The notes beneath the pieces are model-generated. The model saw only the letters and a list, made by a program, of their open reading frames with translations. It was not told where the DNA came from and did no database searches. From Vitreoscilla sp. (GTDB lineage: Bacteria > Pseudomonadota > Gammaproteobacteria > Burkholderiales > Burkholderiaceae_C): DNA of 45,857 nt. The position numbers and the translations under genes are program-made. Positions 24,159 to 32,973 of this stretch are shown here, piece by piece (position 1 is the stretch's first letter; each line of letters begins with the position of its first letter). The DNA lies in assembly GCA_018780145.1 (NCBI GenBank), contig JADMKA010000050.1, positions 1 to 45,857 on the forward strand, written 5' to 3'.

Positions 24159-25919
24159 TCAGCGCAGGGCTGTCGGGGAATAGAGGCCATCCAGCATCGC
24201 GTAGTCGGCGGCGAGGATATTCACCAGCTTGTCGAATACCCTTGGCGAGAGGTCCTTGCCCTGCAGTTTCGGCCCTCCGCGCTGTGAGTGCGGGAGCGAC
24301 ATCAACACCCCCGTTCGTTGCTGGAGATCGTCCACCAGTTCGTTGATCGCCTCGAAGGGGTAGACCTTGTCGAATGCCGCCAGCGGCGCCGTGAACTCGC
24401 TGAACGGGCGAAAGTGGTGTTCGATGGTCGGTACACGCCGATAGAACTCGAAGTGTTCGACAAACTCGGCCAGTTTTGGCTCAAAGGGAAAGTCGCTCAG
24501 GTTGAGTGGCGGATCGAGCTTGAGTCTTTCCAGATACGGCCTGGAAAGCTCTCTGTGATGCAGCACCCGATTGCTGAACGCCGACAGGAAGCGTTTGATC
24601 GGATCACGTACGACGGTGAACCGGAACGCGGCTGAACCCACATCGCGCATGCGCGCATCGAAGTAGCTGTGAACGTGTGAAGCGCCTTCGGACAGGGCCG
24701 CGGAGTACGGCTCACCCGTGGCCAGCCGGAATAACGCCTCTTTGATCGACGTGCATGCGACCTTTGGTATGGGCTGGTAGCCGATCGACCAAGGTGCAAT
24801 GAAGATGCCGTCGATGGGTTCGCGCGCAATCGGCTCGAATGCGATATCCGCCACGGGTTGGGGCGGCAAGCCCTCACCGGCCCGGTACAACACGGACACC
24901 GGCTCGCGCCTCAAGACCCGAATGCCCACGGTCTTGAAGCGGGCCTGAGTGGCGGCAGGCTGGCCGGGGAGTTTGGCTGCGATGGCCGGTGACGACTGAT
25001 TCCAGACCAACGACTGCCTACGGCGCCCCTGTCGCAGCAACAATCGCCTGTCCGCCGCAAGCGCCCCTTCCGGGACAACCACGCCCGACAAGCGGATCGT
25101 TTCGCCCTCAAGCAACACCGGTGGCAGGCGATCCAGGCGAACCAACTTCATTCCCGAACCCGTGACCCGGAGCGCCGGTTTCAATCCACTTGGCGCCAGC
25201 TCGGCACTGGCGGCCCAGTTCGCCTCGCGCCTCGCCCGTTCTCGAAGGTCGGCGTCGAGCGCCACATCCATCGCAGCGAGATCTTTCTGCAGCCGTTGAC
25301 GCCACGCCACGCGGGCATTCGATTCGCCAAGCGATGTGTCCCGCATGAACTTGCACAGATCAAGCCATGCCTCATCGCCAGTCTGATCCTCGGTGGCAAG
25401 ATCATCCACCGGCAGCGCATGAACCGGCACACCAGCAGCGCGGAGAGTCAGCAGCACACGGCCGAGCTTGGTTGTGGCCTCGCGGTCGTGTTTGATCAGG
25501 CTACCGATGGAGGGCCGGGTGGGCACCAAGTTCAGGCGGTCGACCAGGCGCCTCGCTGAGTCGCGTACGTACAGGACGATGTGCCTACCCGCTCGCGGTG
25601 TTGCCGCGTCGATCATCGCTGCGTGAAGGCTGTCCACGATGCCGTCGACGGTGTGCACGACGGCCATGGCATCCTGGAACGCGGCGCGTACAAGCTTCTC
25701 GTCGGCCTCGCGGGGCATCTCCGAGCGCCATTTCTGCGCCAGCGCATGATGCATGCCGGACGCCGCGAAGGGTTCAACCACCGGACAGTCGACCTGAGAC
25801 TGTTCGAGAATCTGGTGCGGCAACCAGGCCCCGATCGAACCGGCCGACCGCCAGATCCACAACGGCACGCCTGCCGCCACAGGTGCGCTTGTCGGAGCGG
25901 GCAATTCTTTTGTCTTCAT
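24159..25919 (-). CDS. Probable tandem sulfotransferase (degenerate N-terminal + canonical C-terminal domain)
   Basis: 586 residues from the ATG at 25919, overlapping the upstream stop as ATGA. C-terminal domain, residues 370-586: PIPKVACTSIKEALF (383-397) is a good Sulfotransfer_2 5'-PSB loop, and FRFTVVRDPIKRFLSAFSNR (Arg438) a good 3'-PB motif. The N-terminal part has LWIWRSAGSIGAWLPHQIL (20-38), like an R-S-GS-x-x-L loop, and HIVLYVRDSARRLVDRLNL (113-131), like a 3'-PB motif. A second, diverged Stf domain is therefore plausible. Between them, 245-365 looks like a beta-sandwich (SGVVVPEG, LLLRQGRRRQSLVWNQSSP, ARFKTVGIRVLR). It follows the giant glycosyltransferase directly. The C-terminal assignment is strong, the N-terminal one tentative. 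Confidence 0.82.
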   Translation of the reverse strand: MKTKELPAPTSAPVAAGVPLWIWRSAGSIGAWLPHQILEQSQVDCPVVEPFAASGMHHALAQKWRSEMPREADEKLVRAAFQDAMAVVHTVDGIVDSLHAAMIDAATPRAGRHIVLYVRDSARRLVDRLNLVPTRPSIGSLIKHDREATTKLGRVLLTLRAAGVPVHALPVDDLATEDQTGDEAWLDLCKFMRDTSLGESNARVAWRQRLQKDLAAMDVALDADLRERARREANWAASAELAPSGLKPALRVTGSGMKLVRLDRLPPVLLEGETIRLSGVVVPEGALAADRRLLLRQGRRRQSLVWNQSSPAIAAKLPGQPAATQARFKTVGIRVLRREPVSVLYRAGEGLPPQPVADIAFEPIAREPIDGIFIAPWSIGYQPIPKVACTSIKEALFRLATGEPYSAALSEGASHVHSYFDARMRDVGSAAFRFTVVRDPIKRFLSAFSNRVLHHRELSRPYLERLKLDPPLNLSDFPFEPKLAEFVEHFEFYRRVPTIEHHFRPFSEFTAPLAAFDKVYPFEAINELVDDLQQRTGVLMSLPHSQRGGPKLQGKDLSPRVFDKLVNILAADYAMLDGLYSPTALR

Positions 25920-28900
25920 CTGTAGGCAGACCACATCCGGCTGTCCGCGTAGGCGTTTGTTCGTCCTTCCTGGGCCAGCGACGCGGGCGCCTCGGCCAGC
26001 AAACTGGCGTACTTGCGGTACTCCTCGGCCCCATTGAAATGCTGCCGTCGAGCGATCTCAAGCTGAACTTTGCGGCTGAATCCTTCGTGGTACTTGAAGT
26101 GTGCAAACCAAGCCGGCTCCGGCGCGACGCGGAGGTTGCTGGCGTAGTGCAGCCCTTCCGAGAAACGAACCCAAGGCTGGTACTTCACGACAGCCAACTT
26201 CTGGGAGGTGTAGATGTTGGGCGCCGAGTCCGGGATCAGCCGGTGGCGCAGAGCACTTAGGTAGGTGGGGCTGTTGGAGAAACTCCCCGACCCCAGATAC
26301 CAACGCAGAAGCGGCTCCTCGTCAAAGCACCTGGCCAACTCGAAGGGAGCACCCTGGGTGAAATCGGCATCCTCGATGCGCCCGGACGGGTACATGTCAA
26401 TCATCAGGATGCGCGAGGCATCATGTCCGGCCTGCTCCATGGCCGACAGCCAGGAAGCGACACCACGCGTTTCGCACTCTGGATAGACCAGGAACTCGTC
26501 GATATCGGCCAGGATCACCCACTTACCGACCGCGTGAGCGCCAAGGACGGCCTGTTGCCAACTGACGCCGTAGTGGGATTCCCGGTACTCCGTGTCGGCC
26601 GAATAGAGCACGACGTCGCTCTGCTCAAGCAGGTACTCGCGGGTTCCGTCGTCCGACAAGTTGTCGACGATCACGAACGCGCCAACCCCCATCTGGCGGT
26701 AGTGCTGCAGGAAGTGCGGCATCAGAACGCGCTCGTTTCGCGCAACAGCGATGACGATTGCCGGAGACCTGCCAAGCGCCTGGATGCGGGTTGCGTCGCT
26801 CACCAATTCGAGTTGGTTGGTCTGGCCGCCGCTGAGGCGAACGAGGGCATCAGTGGGCCAAATGCGAGGCGGATGTAGGCGTGAGGTGGCAACGCCGGAC
26901 TGCGTCGTGGCCATCGACTCATGTTCATCCAGATGCGTCACCAACGTCGGGCTTCGGGTCGATGGATAGAACAGGTTGTCCCAGGCGTTGACGGGAATGG
27001 CTGCTGGACCGAACCGTCGCCGAATGAGTGTGTAGTGCCCCTCGTTAGAAAGGTGCAGATTGCGCGTCGCCAGGAGGTCTCCGAGAAGCTTGTCTTCGAG
27101 GAAGGCACTGCGGGTCAGACGCGCACCGACGGTGCTCTCGACCGCCAAGCTCACCTGAGCCATTGCATATCGGCTCAGACAATACGCGGAGCTGCCGTCG
27201 GCGTAGGTCGACGGCTCCGGCGTCTTGTCCGCCGAGTGCGCGGCCCGGTGGCTGCGCGACTTGCCTTGATGCCAGATGCGGTCGGTGGCGCCAACGGCGC
27301 GATGCAAGCGACGGCCGTGATAGTGATGCGACAGAAACGGCGCATCAGCAAAGAATGCCTGCACCGCCAGGTGACAATCGTCATCGATCTTGATCAGGTG
27401 CTCGACGCGGGTGTTCCGGTAGACCCATTCCACCAACGACAAGGTTTTGGCAGGCAAGGATTCGTAGTCATCCGGCGCGGACAGGCGCAGGATGTCACCG
27501 TCCAACTGGCCGTTCCCCCCTCCAACCACCACGACCCAGGGAATGCCGAGCGCGGTGAGCTCCTTGGCCCACGTCTCACGGATGGCCTGTACGCGACCGG
27601 TCAGATTGCGTTCGCACGAGTAGATCGCCACCAGTGTCGCGTACCCTGTCGGCCCCATCCCGATCGCCGAGCTTGCGCAGCGCGTCTGCTCTGCCAGCTC
27701 GGCAGCCGGGCCATATCTACCGTGCAAGGCGGCACGCATCTCCTGGACAAGGTGGGTCATGGACTCGCTGGCCGAGGCCTGCGCCGCAGCCGCAAATTGG
27801 CTGAAGCTGGCCGTCAGCGCGGCGGGCGGGTGCGGGAGGTCGACGCAATCGTCAAATGCGGCAAACCACAGCTCCCGCAACTCGACCAAGCCCGCCTCGC
27901 GCTCCGGGGTATGCCACGGTTCGCTGCCTCGCAGCCAAGCGCCACAAGCCAAGCGAACACCAACGTAGTGATTCTCCCTTTGGCTGACGGATCGCCAGGC
28001 ACTGTCAAGGGCTCGTGCCGGCACCCCGCCGATACCGTTGGATCCCAGGCAGGCGGCAACCAATTCCACGACCGTGCGGCGACGAGGTATGCCGGCTATG
28101 CCGCTGAGTGCCCGAATCTCCTCGGCAACGGTCGAGTCTCCCACGCTCAAGGCGTACCCGGCCGCAGGGTGGGCCAGCATACGCAAGCGCTCATTCACAC
28201 CATTCATCGGCAGGCAGGCCATCTCGACCTCGGCGTGCGTGCCCGGATCAGGGTTGAGTACGCCTGAACAGCACATGACCAATTCGCGCCACACGATATC
28301 GGCGTCCGAGTTTCTGCTGGCCTTCAGGCTGGCGATCGCCCGAACCCCGGCAACGCGCACGCCGTCAGTGGCCGCCCCCAACGAGGTGAGCAGTGTCTGT
28401 ACGCATTCAAACTCACCTCGGGCATCCAGAAGTTGGATCGGCCACCCGCCGACTGGTGGCGTGGCCTGGCTGAGTCGGCGCCAGAAATCGGGCACCAACG
28501 CATAGCGGCGAACGGCGAAATCGCCTGCCCATTGCGCGAGGCCTTGGGTGAGCCTTGGCAGTGCCTCCAGCAATGCGATCAGCGCGCCCATGAGATGTGC
28601 GTCGTGCAAGCGCGACCAGTAGCCCCGGTCGCCGACACTCTCCAACATCACCAGGAAGGCGTCGAGAAAGGATACTGTCGCCTGCTGGCGCAAGGTGCCA
28701 ACGTCAGGTGTGCAGGCCACGATTCGAATGGCCTGCTCGATGCACTCGGTGTTCAACCAGCCGTCGGTCGCGGTTGCCAACTTCTTCATGGCCGATTCGG
28801 CGAGCCGCATATCACCGGAGCTCGCCGCCTCCGGCAGCATCAGCGAAAGTTCGTATGCCGAACTCGACTCGCCCAGGTCGCGTAGGCGCCCAGCATCAAG

Positions 28901-30250
28901 CCGCGGACGAATCGCGCGATACATCGACCGACCGCAAAAATAGGGCGTAATCGACCACAAGAACCGCTGGGCCGCCAAGCCGTTCACCTGGTTGCGCTCG
29001 AGCACCTGCTCGAGCGCCTGGAGCGGGTGATCAGCGCCTTCGCCCAGCGCCCGATTGAACTCGCGCATCATGCGCCAGTTGGTCAATGTCGCGAGATCCT
29101 GCAAGGCCATGGCCGGTAGTGGCAACCCCTGCACCGTTGGAATCCCATGCCCACGAAAGAGCGACGTCAGCCCGAAACGCTCCGCATTGGCCAGAACGAA
29201 CGCCTGTTGTCTTGTGTCCAGCATCGGGAACAACTCTGCCGCTGCCACGTGCTCCAGCAGCAAGAGGGTTCGGTACTGCCGCTCTTGGCGAGACGCTGCA
29301 GATTCGTCCGGCGGCACCCCACCCTCAGCGACCCGCAACTGCTCAATCCAGCCAACAATCTGTCCGTGCGACAGTCCCAGCGGCTCGGCGTTCAACACCG
29401 CCCCCGCCACACGAACGGTCAACGCCAGCTTCCGAGTGCCCGCCGTTGCGCTCCACAAGGTCGCGGGCACCTCGATCTCAAAACCGAGTCGGCTGCGCTC
29501 GGTGTGCAAGGCCGAACGGACATCGTTGCGCTCGATCCTAATTACCGAGCACTCCACCGGCGCCCCGTCGCAGTGCAGCGACACGGTTTCGTCGTCCGCT
29601 GACTCGACCCATGCCCATCCGTGCAAGACCGCGCAATCGAGGCGTTCGACCTGCCCATGCAGCTTGGTGCCAATGCTCCTGGTCCCGGCGCCCGCCGATG
29701 CCCAACCCCCGCGGGCAGCTGCGACCTGCTCAATCCATCGCGCGGTCTCAGCGCTCAAGGCGCCCATGCCTACGGCCTGCACATGCTCCAACGCAGCAAC
29801 CAGCCCATCATCCGATGCACCGTCCAGCGCGCCACCGCGCAGATGGACAAGCACGCTTTCAAGATCCGGCGGCATCGGCACAGCAACGGTCTGCTCATCC
29901 GCGCATATTTCCACCGGCCGTGACAGCCCGTCCCCTTCCGCCCAGACCAATGGCGGCAGATCGACCCGAAAACCAAGCCGGGCCGAGGTGCTCAGCTTCA
30001 AGGCGTCCAGCACATCCTGTCGGTGAACGGCCTCGAAGCACGCCTCCGTGGTCTGTCCGGCAACGACAAGCCGAAGCGCCGCAGGCTCTCCTGCTGATGT
30101 GGACGCCCAGCCAACCACCGACAAGCCCTCCAACCTTTCGACAAGCACTCGGCATGTTGGCGCTCCCTGCTTGGGGGCGGCGGCGGCGTCACTGGTTTCA
30201 CCAGCCCGGGTTCCCGCACGCGCGGTGGGACGAATGTACGAAATTGCCAT
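25916..30250 (-). CDS. Giant multidomain protein: two beta-sandwich repeats, helical region, GT31-like and GT2/GT92-like domains
   Basis: 1444 residues. Residues 33-125 and 200-290 are two copies of a beta-sandwich module, recognisable from VERL-x-x-x-x-V-x-GWA, then R-x-DV-x-x-AL and SRLGFEIEVP/ARLGFRVDLP. Residues 320-860 are predicted helical and unrecognised. Residues 869-1090 resemble GT31: TLVAIYSCERNLTGRVQAIR then ETW (the R-x-x-IRxTW hallmark), HLIKIDDDCHL (DxD at 956-958), YADGSSAYCLSR. Residues 1163-1420 are GT2/GT92-like: VIAVARNERVLMPHFLQHYR, VIVDNLSDDG, ILADIDEFLVYP, WFAHFKYHEGFS. Two active sites on one chain could add two sugars in order. The gene starts 8 bp after the end of the preceding leftward gene and overlaps the next by ATGA. 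No signal peptide or membrane span is seen. Confidence 0.82.
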   Translation of the reverse strand: MAISYIRPTARAGTRAGETSDAAAAPKQGAPTCRVLVERLEGLSVVGWASTSAGEPAALRLVVAGQTTEACFEAVHRQDVLDALKLSTSARLGFRVDLPPLVWAEGDGLSRPVEICADEQTVAVPMPPDLESVLVHLRGGALDGASDDGLVAALEHVQAVGMGALSAETARWIEQVAAARGGWASAGAGTRSIGTKLHGQVERLDCAVLHGWAWVESADDETVSLHCDGAPVECSVIRIERNDVRSALHTERSRLGFEIEVPATLWSATAGTRKLALTVRVAGAVLNAEPLGLSHGQIVGWIEQLRVAEGGVPPDESAASRQERQYRTLLLLEHVAAAELFPMLDTRQQAFVLANAERFGLTSLFRGHGIPTVQGLPLPAMALQDLATLTNWRMMREFNRALGEGADHPLQALEQVLERNQVNGLAAQRFLWSITPYFCGRSMYRAIRPRLDAGRLRDLGESSSAYELSLMLPEAASSGDMRLAESAMKKLATATDGWLNTECIEQAIRIVACTPDVGTLRQQATVSFLDAFLVMLESVGDRGYWSRLHDAHLMGALIALLEALPRLTQGLAQWAGDFAVRRYALVPDFWRRLSQATPPVGGWPIQLLDARGEFECVQTLLTSLGAATDGVRVAGVRAIASLKASRNSDADIVWRELVMCCSGVLNPDPGTHAEVEMACLPMNGVNERLRMLAHPAAGYALSVGDSTVAEEIRALSGIAGIPRRRTVVELVAACLGSNGIGGVPARALDSAWRSVSQRENHYVGVRLACGAWLRGSEPWHTPEREAGLVELRELWFAAFDDCVDLPHPPAALTASFSQFAAAAQASASESMTHLVQEMRAALHGRYGPAAELAEQTRCASSAIGMGPTGYATLVAIYSCERNLTGRVQAIRETWAKELTALGIPWVVVVGGGNGQLDGDILRLSAPDDYESLPAKTLSLVEWVYRNTRVEHLIKIDDDCHLAVQAFFADAPFLSHHYHGRRLHRAVGATDRIWHQGKSRSHRAAHSADKTPEPSTYADGSSAYCLSRYAMAQVSLAVESTVGARLTRSAFLEDKLLGDLLATRNLHLSNEGHYTLIRRRFGPAAIPVNAWDNLFYPSTRSPTLVTHLDEHESMATTQSGVATSRLHPPRIWPTDALVRLSGGQTNQLELVSDATRIQALGRSPAIVIAVARNERVLMPHFLQHYRQMGVGAFVIVDNLSDDGTREYLLEQSDVVLYSADTEYRESHYGVSWQQAVLGAHAVGKWVILADIDEFLVYPECETRGVASWLSAMEQAGHDASRILMIDMYPSGRIEDADFTQGAPFELARCFDEEPLLRWYLGSGSFSNSPTYLSALRHRLIPDSAPNIYTSQKLAVVKYQPWVRFSEGLHYASNLRVAPEPAWFAHFKYHEGFSRKVQLEIARRQHFNGAEEYRKYASLLAEAPASLAQEGRTNAYADSRMWSAYR

Positions 30251-30258
30251 CTAGTCAA

Positions 30259-32892
30259 TCATGCCGCAGTTTTCAACGGCACCCGTTGTGGGTCATGCAC
30301 AGCTGCCAGCAGCAGGTCAGCCAGCTCGTCGGGGCGGTCGGCCAGCGCCAGCGGAAGCAGCAGGTGGTGGGGGTCGTGCAGGCGGGCCCGCTCGGCCTGT
30401 GCACCGAGGTCGAACACCGCGATGCGGCGCCCGCTGCGCAGGGCGCCGGAGAGCACGTAGCAGTAGGTCTCGGGCCAGATCGAGGGGATCAGCACCAGGT
30501 GCGGATCGGCCGCCTCGATCTTGGCCAGCAACTCGTTGTCGAAGTAGCGGCCCAGCAGGCTGACGCCCGCGTCGGCCAGGCGCGGATCGTCCATCGAGTA
30601 GCCGAGCAGCGACAGCGCCAACGGCAGGCCGCGCACACGGGCCGACTGCGCCAGGCCCAGCAGCACGTCGTAGCCCTTGATGCGGCTGATCGCGCCGATG
30701 ACCAGCACCCGCAGGTCGGTGCCCGGCGGCACGGTCTGCGGTGGCAGGTCGCGCGGCGGCGGGTCGTCCTCGTGCGGCTCCACGCTGACGCGCAGTTGCG
30801 GCGCCACCTGGGCCAGCCGGCGGGCAACGTCGGCCGAGGGCACCACCACCTGCTGCGCCGAGGCCAGCAGCTTGAGGGATTCGGCACGCCAAGCTTCGAT
30901 GGTGCCGGTCTGCTCGATCAGCTTGTCGGCGGCGAGGCAGCGGTTGCAGTCCTCGGTGCTGGGCTCGCCGCAATGCCGGCCCTCCGGCGTGACCAGGTTG
31001 ACCCGCGGGCAGACGGCGTAGTAGTCGTGCACCGCCAGGCGCAAGGTCAGGCCCAGGCGCTGAGAGACGGCCTGCAGGTGCATGGCCGTCTCGGGCGGAA
31101 AGTCGATCAGGTGGTGCAGGTGGATCTCGGTGATGCCGAGCTCGCGCAGCGCCTCCTGGAACATGCCGCCGTTGGACAGCGGCAGCGCCGCCAGGTTCTG
31201 CAGGCCATACAGGCCGGGATGCAGCAACGAAACGCACCCCGCCTCGTGCGAAGGCCTCAGTTCGAACGCCGCCGCACCCTGGGCCAGCAATTGCTGCGAC
31301 TGCTCCAGCAGGTGGCGCTCGGTGCCACCACCGCGGTTGTGGCAGACCAGCAGCACGTTGCGTGCCGTCGTCAGGCGCTTCAGCCGGGCGAGATCGATGC
31401 GGGCGCGGTAGACCCAGGCCGGGTCGTCGGCGATGTGCCGGGCCACGTCGGCCTCGTACTCGGGGTGCAGCTTGGCGAGTGTCTTGATGGCCTTGGCGGT
31501 GCGCTCGGCCGCCTCGCCCTTGAAGCTGACCGAACCCACATGGCGCACGTAGACGTCGCACGCGATGGCATTGGTCCAGCCGCGCCGGCTGGCGCGCTGG
31601 CAGAGATCGTTCTCCTCGCCATAGCCGCGGCCGAAGCGGCGCTCGTCGAGCAGGCCGACATCCTTCAGCGCGTTGCGCCGGATGTACATGCAGAAGCCGA
31701 CCCCGGTCGGCGTGGCCACGTGCCGGCCACGGTTCACCTCACCCGCCAGCCGGTCGATCTCCGCGGGCGCGACCTCCAGCCCCAGGCGGTTGTCGCTCAG
31801 CGTCTCGGGGTAGCTGCAGATGGTGGCGTTGTTCGACAGCGGGGTCACGGTGGCCAGGCGCGGGTGCTCGGCGGCATGGTTCAGCAGGCGGTCCAGCCAG
31901 TCGTTGTACACCTCGGTGTCGCTGTTCAGGATCACCACATCGCGGTCGCGGTGCAGGCGCAGACCCTGGTTCACGGTCTTCACGAAGCCCTGGTTGATGC
32001 GGTGCTGCTCGAGCGTGAACAGGTCGCGTGCAGCGAGGCTGCGCAGCATCGCGTTCAGCTCGGGCACCGGCCCGGCGTCGTTGATGACGATCAGCTGGTA
32101 GGGCGTGCGCACGGGCGCGGTCAGCACCGTCCACAGGCAGCGCAGCGTCTCCTGGGCGCCGCCGTAGACCGGGATGATGACGTCGACCCGCGGCTCCCCG
32201 GCAGGGCGGTGCGGCACCAGTTCGGCCCAGCGCGCCGGATCCAGCATGTCGCCATCGACACTCTGTGGCTCGGCGCTGTTGGCAGGCCAGCGCGCCTGTT
32301 GCTCGAGGCCTTGTACGTGATGCGCCATCTGGCCCGAGGCGAACAGCGACAGCGGGTTGCCCTTGGCCACGCGCAGCCCCGGCTGCGAGCCGAGCAGGCG
32401 ACGCATGTCGATCCCCGGCAGTGGGCTGCGGCCCTCGCGCCAGCCCCAGCGCTGGAAGTGCTCCAGCGCGTCCAAGCCGGACTGCACCACGTCCGGGTTG
32501 CTCTGCAGGTAGTACTCGGCGTCGAACCAGGGGGTCGGCGACAGGCCCTGAAAACGGGTCACCAGGCCGTAGTGCAGCAGCCGATTGATGCCATGACGCG
32601 GTCCACAGTGGGCGTCGTAGTGGCGCAGGTCGAACAGCGGCGTGGGCGACAGGTTGGCGGTGTCTCCGATCAACACGTAGTGGCGCAACGGCGACATGCC
32701 GCGCAGCTCGCTGGGCTCGATCTGGGACAGGTAGTGTTCGCGATCGAACAGGCCCAGGTGACGGGTCAACTCGATCTCGAACGACAGCAGCGCCTGATGC
32801 TCGCCGCTCCACAGGCGGCTGACAGCTCGCACCAGGCGGATGCCTTGCAGCATCACCTTGGCGTCGAAGGCTCGCTTGGGTACCGCGATCAA
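30259..32892 (-). CDS. Bifunctional GT2 + GT4 glycosyltransferase
   Basis: 877 residues from a TTG at 32892, supported by a GGAGG 7 nt upstream; a GTG three codons in is the alternative. The N-terminal 160 residues contain three related elements (LFDREHYLSQI, LFDLRHYDAHCG, WFDAEYYLQSNPDV), each followed by an LxHY/HFxxWGWxEGRSP-type stretch. This repeat is common ahead of GT2 domains in surface-sugar proteins. Residues 233-480 are GT2: VDVIIPVYGGAQETLRCLWT, VVILNSDTEVYNDWLDRLL (DxD-like SDT) and FGRGYGEENDLCQRA. Residues 515-860 are GT-B/GT4: NVLLVCHNRGGGTERHLLEQ, HDYYAVCPR, VLVIGAISRIKGYDVLLGL, LIPSIWPETYCYVLSGAL (donor Glu in PETY). One chain thus carries two transferases and may build a disaccharide unit. 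Confidence 0.87.
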   Translation of the reverse strand: MIAVPKRAFDAKVMLQGIRLVRAVSRLWSGEHQALLSFEIELTRHLGLFDREHYLSQIEPSELRGMSPLRHYVLIGDTANLSPTPLFDLRHYDAHCGPRHGINRLLHYGLVTRFQGLSPTPWFDAEYYLQSNPDVVQSGLDALEHFQRWGWREGRSPLPGIDMRRLLGSQPGLRVAKGNPLSLFASGQMAHHVQGLEQQARWPANSAEPQSVDGDMLDPARWAELVPHRPAGEPRVDVIIPVYGGAQETLRCLWTVLTAPVRTPYQLIVINDAGPVPELNAMLRSLAARDLFTLEQHRINQGFVKTVNQGLRLHRDRDVVILNSDTEVYNDWLDRLLNHAAEHPRLATVTPLSNNATICSYPETLSDNRLGLEVAPAEIDRLAGEVNRGRHVATPTGVGFCMYIRRNALKDVGLLDERRFGRGYGEENDLCQRASRRGWTNAIACDVYVRHVGSVSFKGEAAERTAKAIKTLAKLHPEYEADVARHIADDPAWVYRARIDLARLKRLTTARNVLLVCHNRGGGTERHLLEQSQQLLAQGAAAFELRPSHEAGCVSLLHPGLYGLQNLAALPLSNGGMFQEALRELGITEIHLHHLIDFPPETAMHLQAVSQRLGLTLRLAVHDYYAVCPRVNLVTPEGRHCGEPSTEDCNRCLAADKLIEQTGTIEAWRAESLKLLASAQQVVVPSADVARRLAQVAPQLRVSVEPHEDDPPPRDLPPQTVPPGTDLRVLVIGAISRIKGYDVLLGLAQSARVRGLPLALSLLGYSMDDPRLADAGVSLLGRYFDNELLAKIEAADPHLVLIPSIWPETYCYVLSGALRSGRRIAVFDLGAQAERARLHDPHHLLLPLALADRPDELADLLLAAVHDPQRVPLKTAA

Positions 32893-32916
32893 GATCCTGC
32901 CTCCATCCCACCTGGG

Positions 32917-32943
32917 CCGGCCCGGCGCGGCAACCCGGGCCGG
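32917..32943. other. Strong inverted repeat in kpsD - glycosyltransferase spacer
   Basis: CCGGCCCGG (32917-32925) pairs perfectly with CCGGGCCGG (32935-32943), with a 9-nt loop. It lies in the 81-bp gap between kpsD and the 877-residue transferase gene. There is no T-tract. It could tune relative expression or stabilise the kps mRNA end. Confidence 0.4.
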
Positions 32944-32973
32944 GTGTCCACGCTCAGGCCATGCCCGTCAGCA

